In this document: piece after piece, positions 46,023 to 53,464 of the stretch
How the letters are laid out: each line of letters opens with the position of its first letter
Position numbering within the stretch: the first letter of the stretch is position 1
Assembly (NCBI RefSeq): GCF_002104515.1
Contig: NZ_NBOE01000005.1
Span: 1-64,000 of the forward strand
DNA length: 64,000 nt
From: Colwellia polaris
GTDB taxonomy: Bacteria; Pseudomonadota; Gammaproteobacteria; Enterobacterales; Alteromonadaceae
Direction: 5' to 3'
Notes under the pieces: model-generated
Databases searched by the model: none
Told to the model about the DNA's origin: nothing
What the model saw: the letters and a program-made list of their open reading frames with translations, nothing else
Made by a program: the position numbers and the translations under genes

Positions 46023-46718
46023 TTGAAGAGTGCCAGTCAGAAACTGATTCAGACGTTATTGGTTGTAATAACCATTTTTACTTCATTTTCACTTTTAGCG
46101 CATGGCGTAGACGAAGCAACAAAACAATTTTTAGAGAGCAACCAAGGAGCAGCAATATTTCCCTTTATCTATATTGGCGCCAAGCACATGCTAACGGGTT
46201 ACGATCATTTATTGTTTCTGATTGGCGTGGTGTTCTTTTTATTTCGCAGCAAAGATGTTCTGCTATATGTTAGCTTATTTACCTTAGGGCATAGCTTAAC
46301 TTTACTTTATGGCGTGTTTAGTCATATTGCGATAAATCCTTATATAATTGATGCCATTATTGGTTTATCAGTCGTTTACAAAGGTTTTGATAACTTAGGG
46401 GGCTTTCAACGGTTATTTAATTGCCAACCTAATACAAAAATTGCGGTGATCATATTTGGTCTCTTCCATGGTTTTGGCTTAGCAACAAAATTACAAGAGT
46501 TTAAATTACCGGAGGAAGGATTAATCACCAACATAATTTCATTTAATATTGGCGTTGAAATAGGTCAATTCTTAGCCCTAACAATAGTATTAATCGTTTT
46601 GAATATATGGCGAAAATATCCAAGTTATCTGAGTTTTTCAGTTGCTACTAATACTGCATTAATCAGTGCTGGTTTCATGCTTATAGGCATGCAACTTACT
46701 GGTTATTTTGTCAATTAA
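46023..46718 (+). CDS. HupE/UreJ-2 family membrane protein
   Basis: The protein has 232 residues from TTG 46023, chosen because AAGGA lies seven bases upstream and a signal-like segment (LIQTLLVVITIFTSFSLLAHG) follows. The frame extends 42 codons upstream, but that part overlaps the divergent fetB start and looks non-coding. Several membrane segments carry the family motifs HMLTGYDHLLFLIGV, TLGHSLTL and FGLFHGFGLA, rich in conserved His. The family is related to nickel/hydrogenase-associated HupE and probably handles a metal or small gas. No hydrogenase or urease is nearby. Confidence 0.87.
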   Translation: MKSASQKLIQTLLVVITIFTSFSLLAHGVDEATKQFLESNQGAAIFPFIYIGAKHMLTGYDHLLFLIGVVFFLFRSKDVLLYVSLFTLGHSLTLLYGVFSHIAINPYIIDAIIGLSVVYKGFDNLGGFQRLFNCQPNTKIAVIIFGLFHGFGLATKLQEFKLPEEGLITNIISFNIGVEIGQFLALTIVLIVLNIWRKYPSYLSFSVATNTALISAGFMLIGMQLTGYFVN

Positions 46719-46793
46719 TAATACTTAATAGCGCGCAAAGTAATGTGTTGCAAATAAACGCTTAAAGACCAATTTAAACTAATAGGATCGCCC

Positions 46794-47333
46794 GTGAACG
46801 AATTTAGTATTCCAGTACAGAGCAATAAAACATTAATTAAAGCAGGAGTTATAGCATCTGTGGTGGCTATAATTTTACTTATCACTTGTATTTTACCTGC
46901 AGAATATAATATTGACCCAACAGGGGTAGGAAATAAACTAGGCCTTACGGCGATAGCTAATGTAGATCAAACACCAACAGAAAAGGTTGTCATCGAACGT
47001 GGAGCACAAAGTGATGTATTACGGAGCGACACTATAACCATTACTATTCCTGCAGGCAAAGGACTAGAGTATAAACTGAATATGGCTAAGCATGCGCATG
47101 TAGAGTATGAATGGCAAACTGATGGCACAGCGCTTTATTTTGACTTTCATGGAGAGCCCGCAGGTGACACCACTGGCTATTACGAAAGTTTTTCTATTAC
47201 AACATCAAACAATATGAAGGGCTCGCTAACTACACCATTTAACGGCTCACACGGCTGGTATTGGAAAAACAATAGTTCGAATGATGTAGATGTATCATTA
47301 ACAACTAAAGGCTACTACACCATAAAAGGCTAA
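46794..47333 (+). CDS. Single-span membrane-anchored periplasmic protein
   Basis: This 179-residue protein starts at GTG 46794, with AGGA upstream. One transmembrane helix (residues about 16-38) is followed by a beta-rich periplasmic domain with His/Tyr/Trp-rich HGEPAGDTTGYYE and GSHGWYWKNNSS. It lies 75 bases after the HupE-like gene and before the SulP gene, suggesting a joint role. I know it only as a HupE-associated anchor-type protein; function is unknown. Confidence 0.75.
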   Translation: MNEFSIPVQSNKTLIKAGVIASVVAIILLITCILPAEYNIDPTGVGNKLGLTAIANVDQTPTEKVVIERGAQSDVLRSDTITITIPAGKGLEYKLNMAKHAHVEYEWQTDGTALYFDFHGEPAGDTTGYYESFSITTSNNMKGSLTTPFNGSHGWYWKNNSSNDVDVSLTTKGYYTIKG

Positions 47334-47549
47334 TGTAGTGCTTCACAAAGCTCACGTTTACTTAGGTTTTATCAGCGAAAATTCATTTAAATGAATAACC
47401 ATAAAAATATGGGGGAAATGATACATGTCAGCTTCAAGTTTGGCCTTAACCAAAACATTAAATTCATACAATTTGTACATTTACTCACTATATTTTATTA
47501 CTTTCTAGCCTTATTATTAGGGTATTAGCAGCTTACTAAGGAAATAGCT

Positions 47550-49262
47550 TTGTTGTCCCGTTTATATAATTTCATGCCTGGTTTACAAGTGCTATTTAAC
47601 TATGAACGTACTTGGTTTGCTGATGACGTAAAAGCTGCATTGTCAGTAGCAGCTGTGGCGTTACCTGTTGCAATAGCGTACGCACAACTTACCGGCGTTA
47701 ATGCTGCTGTTGGCTTATATTCTTGTATTTTGCCTATGGTGATATATGCGCTATTTGGCACTTCTAAACAATTAATTGTTGGTCCTGATGCAGCAACCTG
47801 CGCAGTAATTGCTGCCGTTGTAACACCTTTGGCAGCAGGTGATATTGTTAAGCATTGGCAATTAGTTATTACCATGACAATCATGACCGGTTTTTGGTGT
47901 ATTATAGCCAGTCGCTTTAAACTCGGTGTATTGGCAGATTTTTTATCAAAACCTATTTTAATGGGGTTATTAAATGGTGTTGCTATTACCATTATTGTTG
48001 GTCAATTCTCTAAAATATTTGGCTTTACCTTTGACGAAAAGTATTTATTAGAGCGATTAGGCGGTGTACCTCAGTATCTTTCACAAGCCCACGTACCAAC
48101 GTTATTAATGGCCTTGCTTACCGTTAGCATTTATTTTTTCCTTAAGCGTATGAAACCTACTTGGCCTGCTTCTATGTTCGCCATTACTATTGCCTCGGCG
48201 TTAGTGTGGCTTTTTAACCTAGAACAATTCCAAATTAAAACCATTGGGATTGTAGACGGGGGATTACCATTATTTAAAGCGCCCGAGTTTAATGTCGGTA
48301 TTATTCGAGAATTAGTCATGCCAGCACTTAACTTAGCTATTGTCAGCTTTGTTAGTTTAATGCTTACCGCTCGTAGTTTTGCCGCCAAAAATGGTTACGA
48401 AATTGATGCAGATAAAGAATTTATGGCCTTAGGGCTAGCTAACTTTGCTTCAGCACTTTCTCAAGGTTTTGCCGTTAGTGGCGCAGCCTCTCGTACTGCA
48501 GTAAACGATGTTAACGGCGGTAAAACTCAGTTAGTTTCTATTATTGCTGCAATTATTATTGGCGTTATTGCTGTTTATATCACAGCGCCACTTGAATATA
48601 TTCCAAGTGCCGCCTTGGGTATTGTGTTAATTATTGCTTCTGCGCATCTGTTAGATTTAAAGTCTGTTTGGCAACTAAGATTAAAAGATAAACAAGCCTT
48701 TTACTTAACCTTAACAACTTTATTTGCTGTACTTTTTATTGGTGTTATTCCTGGTATTACGCTGGCTGTATTATTAGGTTTATTTCAATTTATTAGAACA
48801 GTCATGAGACCTACAGATCACATACTTGGTGTTGATATAAAAGGCGTTGTAAGAAGTTTAGATACTACCGATAAAGCCAAGCCAATAGATGGTATTTTTA
48901 TCTATCGCTTTAATTCACCGCTTACGTACTTCAATTCAAGCTTTTTCAAGCGCAGGTTATTAGAGCAATACGCAAGACAAAAAGATGATATTGAATGCGT
49001 AATTATCGATGCAGTACCGTGTTTTACTCATTTAGATTTAAGTGTCATGGCAATGTTAGCCGATTTAGACACCATTTTTAGAAAACGTGGCGTACGCCTA
49101 GAAATTGCAGGAAGGAAAAGACAACTGTTAGCGTGGTTTAAAACTACAGACATAAAATCAGGCAATGAAGGAATATACGTTCACTCAGATTTGTACTTAG
49201 CATTAAGGATTAATCAAGCTAAACAAATTACTGCCAGAGAAGAGCAAGTTGAGGTAATCTAA
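47550..49262 (+). CDS. SulP family anion transporter with STAS domain
   Basis: This 570-residue protein begins TTG-TTG at 47550, with TAAGGAAA upstream; ATG 47574 is the alternative. The membrane domain contains the SulP motif AIAYAQLTGVNAAVGLYS and about 12-14 spans. The C-terminal STAS domain spans about residues 445-550 (DAVPCFTHLDLSVMAML). The family moves sulfate, bicarbonate or other anions, often with sodium or protons. It follows the HupE-like and anchor genes on the same strand. Substrate is not deducible. Confidence 0.93.
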   Translation: MLSRLYNFMPGLQVLFNYERTWFADDVKAALSVAAVALPVAIAYAQLTGVNAAVGLYSCILPMVIYALFGTSKQLIVGPDAATCAVIAAVVTPLAAGDIVKHWQLVITMTIMTGFWCIIASRFKLGVLADFLSKPILMGLLNGVAITIIVGQFSKIFGFTFDEKYLLERLGGVPQYLSQAHVPTLLMALLTVSIYFFLKRMKPTWPASMFAITIASALVWLFNLEQFQIKTIGIVDGGLPLFKAPEFNVGIIRELVMPALNLAIVSFVSLMLTARSFAAKNGYEIDADKEFMALGLANFASALSQGFAVSGAASRTAVNDVNGGKTQLVSIIAAIIIGVIAVYITAPLEYIPSAALGIVLIIASAHLLDLKSVWQLRLKDKQAFYLTLTTLFAVLFIGVIPGITLAVLLGLFQFIRTVMRPTDHILGVDIKGVVRSLDTTDKAKPIDGIFIYRFNSPLTYFNSSFFKRRLLEQYARQKDDIECVIIDAVPCFTHLDLSVMAMLADLDTIFRKRGVRLEIAGRKRQLLAWFKTTDIKSGNEGIYVHSDLYLALRINQAKQITAREEQVEVI

Positions 49263-49316
49263 CAGTGTTCTGTTCACACTATTTATCCACGTTGATTAGC
49301 TAGCGTTTCGTTTACT

Positions 49317-49356
49317 AGCATGTTGTACACTCGTTAATAGCAACAACATGCTTTTC
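49317..49356. terminator. Terminator after the SulP gene
   Basis: The stem AGCATGTTGT/ACAACATGCT is followed by TTTTCTATTT on the plus strand. The neighbouring MATE gene converges from the other side. Confidence 0.8.
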
Positions 49357-49401
49357 TATTTAGATAAACTTAAACAGAAGCAATAACATAAAACATCAAA
49401 G

Positions 49402-50862
49402 CTAATCAGGTTTAGATGTTTTCGGGTCGGGTTCATCTGAATTTAAAACATCAAAACAGTCATTTGCTTCTTGGCAATCTACACTTTCATTAATGCTCGG
49501 CTCATTTAACAATACATCATCAGCATATATCCCTTTAGTTCGCCATACACCGCTTTGCCAGCGTTTAAAGCCAATAACACCACGAATACATTCGTCTAAG
49601 CTTGTTGCAAACCAAATACCGATTAAACCAAAGGCAAAATGAAGCCCTAAAAGCCAAGATAAAGGTAGGGCGATAAACCACATTAAGACAAAACCGATAG
49701 TTGACACATACCGAGCATCGCCAGAAGCCCTTAAAGACGCGCCAACAATAAGATTAATGCTGCGACCAAACTCTCCCATAATGGCCACCCAAAGTATTAA
49801 TCGACCTAAGGCCCATATGTCGGTATTTGAGGTAAAGATACTAAAAAGGTGTTCAGAAAAGGTTAATAACGTAAATACAAAGAACATCGCACCAGCAAGG
49901 CCTATCTTAAGACCTAACATTAATTGTTCATGTGCTTCATTGTATCGTTTCGCACCTATAAAGTGAGCTACTTTAATTTGTACCCCAGCACTGATCGCAA
50001 AACCATAAAGAATCGCTGTAAATAACAAGTTAAAGGTATAAATGCGAGTAGCCAATGCTAATTCGCCCATAGTAACGATCATCACCGTCATCACTATTTG
50101 CGTAAGCTGCCACGACATAGGCTCTAACACAGAAGGAAGTGCTATTTTTAATATCGGCGTACTGTCTTTTTTAAACAGCAGCCAATTACTGGGCAAAGTT
50201 ATTTTAATATGTAAATGCTTAATAATAATTAAGGTAAAACATAAGCTTACAACCCATGCTATTACAGAAGCATAAGCCACGCCTTGCACACCAAGCGCAG
50301 GAAAACCGAACTTTCCATCAACTAATAAATAATTAAAAAGTATGTTAACTATGGTCATGATAAAAGTAGACCACATGTTCCAGTGCGTTTTACCTTGCGA
50401 AGTTAAAACGGCAGCGGCAGCAAAACGAATTGCCAGCACCCAAGTGCCCATACCAATAGTACTTAAATAAATACTTGCCATGGCTGACATATCGTCTTGC
50501 AAACCCATCCACTGAGCAAAAGTAGGGGCAAAACTCATCATCATAACGGTTAGAAAAACACCACCGAAAAGCAAGACCGCAAAAAGAGCGCCATAAGTAG
50601 AAGCTAACTTACTATAATCTCCAGCACCAATTCTTTGTGAGGCAACACTGCTACCGCCTTGATGCAGTGTACTATATAGTGCAAATGCTATACCCAAAAT
50701 CGGCATAACAGCGCCAATAGATGCCGCTGCAGTATCAGATATACGACTTAAAAACCAAGCATCGGTAACATTAATCATAAAAATGAAAAACAGATCAATA
50801 AAAATTGGCCAAGTTAAACGAAGTAAACTTCGATCAGCAACCGACGGGCTTGATTTTTGCAC
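49402..50862 (-). CDS. MATE family efflux transporter
   Basis: This 486-residue protein has about 12 membrane segments. It starts at GTG 50862 with an excellent AAGGAG seven bases upstream. The N-terminal LTWPIFIDLFFIFMINVTDAWFLS and the internal repeat at about residues 235-260 (LKIALPSVLEPMSWQL) are typical. It exports cationic drugs or metabolites with sodium or protons. A Ser/Asp-rich tail of about 35 residues follows the last helix. Confidence 0.92.
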   Translation of the reverse strand: MQKSSPSVADRSLLRLTWPIFIDLFFIFMINVTDAWFLSRISDTAAASIGAVMPILGIAFALYSTLHQGGSSVASQRIGAGDYSKLASTYGALFAVLLFGGVFLTVMMMSFAPTFAQWMGLQDDMSAMASIYLSTIGMGTWVLAIRFAAAAVLTSQGKTHWNMWSTFIMTIVNILFNYLLVDGKFGFPALGVQGVAYASVIAWVVSLCFTLIIIKHLHIKITLPSNWLLFKKDSTPILKIALPSVLEPMSWQLTQIVMTVMIVTMGELALATRIYTFNLLFTAILYGFAISAGVQIKVAHFIGAKRYNEAHEQLMLGLKIGLAGAMFFVFTLLTFSEHLFSIFTSNTDIWALGRLILWVAIMGEFGRSINLIVGASLRASGDARYVSTIGFVLMWFIALPLSWLLGLHFAFGLIGIWFATSLDECIRGVIGFKRWQSGVWRTKGIYADDVLLNEPSINESVDCQEANDCFDVLNSDEPDPKTSKPD

Positions 50863-51149
50863 GCTATCTCCTTAAAAATTGCAATAAAACAGTATAACAG
50901 TTGAGCACATAAATACTGTTGCATACGTTTGTTACAAATCGTAATAAATAATTTATTAGATAAAAATTGAAAACATAAACAACTGCAAGCGTGAGTAGGG
51001 CAGTAAAAAAAGCTATATTTGATGGTTTATTCAGCACTCGGTAATAAAAATTAAATAAAATGGCTATTATTAGCAATTAGCACTTTACAAAGGCGTTAAC
51101 AGTATTTATTATTCGCCCCGTTCTGAAGCAGCAATGCTTTTGAACTTCA

Positions 51150-51240
51150 GGTGAGATGGCTGAGTGGTCGAAAGCACCGGTCTTGAAAACCGGCAAGGGT
51201 TTGTAGCCCTTCTAGAGTTCAAATCTCTATCTCACCGCCA
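51150..51240 (+). tRNA. tRNA-Ser (anticodon TGA)
   Basis: The 91-nt class II tRNA has acceptor stem GGTGAGA/TCTCACC and encoded CCA. The anticodon stem-loop is CCGGT-CTTGAAA-ACCGG, giving TGA for UCA codons. A long variable arm (AAGGGTTTGTAGCCCTT) is present, and the T-loop reads GTTCAAATC. Confidence 0.97.
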
Positions 51241-51250
51241 CATTAAGAAG

Positions 51251-51283
51251 AGCCCGTTAATCGAAAGATTAGCGGGCTTTTTG
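51251..51283 (+). terminator. Terminator of tRNA-Ser
   Basis: The stem AGCCCGTTAATC/GATTAGCGGGCT closed by a GAAA tetraloop is followed by TTTTTGC, ten bases after the tRNA end. Confidence 0.92.
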
Positions 51284-51301
51284 CATTTCAGGAATGAATA
51301 A

Positions 51302-51450
51302 AAAGGGTTTGTAGCGCTAATCCTTCGAGTAGAGTTCAAATCTCTATCTCTAGGTTTTTATTACATCACTGTAAAACCGCATAACTTCATCCTTGAAGTT
51401 AAGAGAAACATTAAGAGAATCAGAAACCGGTTAACCGAAAGGTCGATTGA
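51302..51450 (+). repeat. Decayed duplication of tRNA-Ser 3' end and its downstream region
   Basis: 51302-51351 repeats the variable arm and T-arm of the tRNA (AAGGGTTTGTAG, then AGAGTTCAAATCTCTATCTC), but the acceptor end and the variable-arm pairing are lost. 51408-51450 then resembles the sequence after the tRNA (ACATTAAGA, GTTAACCGAAAGGT against GTTAATCGAAAGAT). It is not a functional tRNA. It could be left by an integrated element that used the tRNA as attachment site, or by tandem duplication. Confidence 0.7.
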
Positions 51451-51457
51451 ATTTATT

Positions 51458-51480
51458 ATGAGTGTCATCTTAAACTTTTC
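51458..51480 (+). repeat. Dispersed ATGAGTGTCAT repeat, copy
   Basis: ATGAGTGTCATCTTAAACTT and the next bases TTCTAAAACGGT resemble the left-edge copy ATGAGTGTCATTATTAATTT followed by TTCAGAAACTGT. It lies between the tRNA remnant and the end of the orphan Sel1-like gene. Confidence 0.6.
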
Positions 51481-51500
51481 TAAAACGGTGCGGATCCTTT

Positions 51501-52484
51501 TTACTCATCACCTTCTAAGTACAAAGTCCCGTTTGCTTTAATCACTGCTAACCACTTTTCAGACATTACAAATGCATGCTCAATTTCTTCTGGTGTTAGC
51601 TGTAGATAAAGTTTTTCTTGAAGCCATGCATAACGGTTATATATTTCGTTATTTGGAGTCAGTTCTAGAATTAATTGATTAAATGCTGCAGATTTAACAT
51701 TATTATTTTTGCCAAACTTCTGTGTATTACCAATATGAGACAACCTCGTTAATGCTTTGATACTGCCATTTTGTGCAGCTTGTTGTAAAAACTTTATTTG
51801 TTGTGCAAGAAAATTATCGCGCGTTGTTATAAAGTCTTCTCGTTCAAGGCTTTGATAGCCTTGAGACGTCATAAAAAACTCAGGTGTAATAGTGCCAATA
51901 TATTCTTGTGCGGCTACATATCCATTGTTTGCAGCGACTTTCGAGTAATTGTAAAACTCGTCACGCTGATTTTGTTCAATGCCAATACAATACTCATATT
52001 TCTCTGATATTCTACTTATTGTAAGGGCGCTATCGCTATAATCGAGGGCTTGCGTTAGTTTTATATCAAGTGCGGTTTTATCTATGGGACTGTTAAAACA
52101 ATAGTTAAGGTTCCTCGCAAGAATATACCTTGCTTTATTATCTCCATTTTCAGCAGCGTTTGTAAGTTCTTCAAACTTACTCAATAAATTGTTGGAAAAT
52201 TTCCATTCAGGCCTCTGCATAACAACCATTTCAGCACTTTTTCTACTTGTAGTATGTAATGAGTGAGGAGCGTTAATACTTTTTACATCGACTATAGGTT
52301 TTGTGGACTTGGCATTTTTGCCTAGAGTGTCAATTACTTGGTTATTTTCGGTGTTAAATACATTTGTAGTTACGCTTTCCGTTTCCGTATCATCGATAAA
52401 GTTGAAGATAAATAAGGCTAAGCCAATATTCAACAATATTAATAGTAAGACTGACGTCGTGAAATTTTTTCTACGTTGAAACAT
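51501..52484 (-). CDS. Hypothetical membrane-anchored protein with Sel1/TPR-like repeats
   Basis: This 327-residue protein has one N-terminal transmembrane helix (residues about 10-27), a low-complexity linker to residue 90, then helical repeats. Segments such as AENGDNKARYILARNL, AANNGYVAAQEYIG and AQNGSIKALTRLSH have the Sel1-like pattern of alternating Ala/Gly. It is probably a periplasmic scaffold. It lies alone beside the tRNA remnant and repeat copies, which suggests accessory origin. No partner is evident. Confidence 0.7.
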   Translation of the reverse strand: MFQRRKNFTTSVLLLILLNIGLALFIFNFIDDTETESVTTNVFNTENNQVIDTLGKNAKSTKPIVDVKSINAPHSLHTTSRKSAEMVVMQRPEWKFSNNLLSKFEELTNAAENGDNKARYILARNLNYCFNSPIDKTALDIKLTQALDYSDSALTISRISEKYEYCIGIEQNQRDEFYNYSKVAANNGYVAAQEYIGTITPEFFMTSQGYQSLEREDFITTRDNFLAQQIKFLQQAAQNGSIKALTRLSHIGNTQKFGKNNNVKSAAFNQLILELTPNNEIYNRYAWLQEKLYLQLTPEEIEHAFVMSEKWLAVIKANGTLYLEGDE

Positions 52485-52876
52485 GAGTTTATTGTGTCCT
52501 TACATCAATATCGAGTGTTAGGTATATATTTTTCTAATTGGCTTCTTAACAGATTATTAATTATTTCCGATGAAGCAGGTTAAATTAAATGGTATCCGCA
52601 TACAATAGCTTGTTATTTAAAGATAAAAAATTAGCAAAACACTCAACCTAAATTAAGAAGTATACTTATCGGGCAATAGTATTTGGTGTGAATTGAGATA
52701 CTACTAGTAATCTTCCAATGCTAATAATCAATCGCGTAATTTGTTAATGGCAACAACAGTACACTGTTAAAATTTTTATGCTATGTATCTGATTGTATTT
52801 ATTTTGGTGTATTTAAATTGATTGTATTTAAAATGAGTGTCATGATTAAATTTTATATAAGCATTTAAGGTATACC
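52485..52876. repeat. Intergenic region with an ATGAGTGTCAT repeat copy (52833-52855)
   Basis: No gene is seen. Near its right end TATTTAAAATGAGTGTCATG matches the dispersed repeat found at the left edge of the window. It stands 33 bases before the small membrane-protein gene, so it might carry that gene's promoter. The rest is AT-rich and unstructured by eye. Confidence 0.5.
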
Positions 52877-53164
52877 ATGGAAGGAATATTAAACGTTGTA
52901 GTCCCATCAATTGTAATCGTTTTAATTATACATTTATTGAGATGGAGGTCGTTATTTCGATTTGTACTATTAATTTGTTTAGCTATTTCATCCACGTTCT
53001 TTGTCGCCTTTTTCTATTGTGAAATCCTTAAGTCTAGTTGTTCATCAGATCCATTAGTCGGCTTAGGCTATATAATCCATTCAATTTTAGTGATAGTTAT
53101 GTCATTTACGCTTGAAATAATTCGGACGAATTTGATAATTAACCTTAAAAATAAATCCAACTGA
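52877..53164 (+). CDS. Small membrane protein, unknown
   Basis: This 95-residue protein has an AAGG site eight bases before the ATG. It has three hydrophobic segments (residues about 4-22, 27-47 and 60-85) with basic loops and a basic tail. I recognise no family. It resembles the small membrane protein at 909 in size, in hydrophobicity and in following an ATGAGTGTCAT repeat, though not in sequence that I can align. Confidence 0.6.
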   Translation: MEGILNVVVPSIVIVLIIHLLRWRSLFRFVLLICLAISSTFFVAFFYCEILKSSCSSDPLVGLGYIIHSILVIVMSFTLEIIRTNLIINLKNKSN

Positions 53165-53389
53165 CAATTGAATATGGTCTTAAAATGTAATTTTATAATT
53201 TATTTTAATAGCTCAATAATCACCACTTCTCACTATCAAACTTAGGTAGAATGGTAGAATTAAAAGAACGCTGATCTTAAATTGAAATATCTAAACGCTA
53301 CGCTAAATTAAAATATCCCAACTGCTTCATCTTAGGTAAGTTAAAAAGCTAAAAGCACATTCAATGTAATTATTATTTTTGTAATTTTT

Positions 53390-53407
53390 CTGTCACCTTA
53401 AAGTCAT
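53390..53407 (+). promoter_or_regulatory. Candidate Pho box (PhoB site)
   Basis: CTGTCACCTTAAAGTCAT has two 7-base half-repeats (CTGTCAC and AAGTCAT) spaced 11 bases apart, as in PhoB sites. A -10-like CATAAA begins ten bases after it, the spacing used in PhoB promoters. It lies 57 bases before the lipoprotein start. Confidence 0.55.
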
Positions 53408-53464
53408 TTTTTTGCCACATAAACTCCCTAGTCTTATTTCATTTTTAAATAACGAGACTAAAAG

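Noticed and set aside
50864-51076. 70-codon minus-strand ORF upstream of the MATE gene
   Set aside because: It ends just before the MATE start, overlaps its ribosome site and looks like translated AT-rich promoter DNA.
51302-51351. Possible second tRNA-Ser
   Set aside because: Only variable and T arms are present; the acceptor stem, D arm and anticodon arm are missing.
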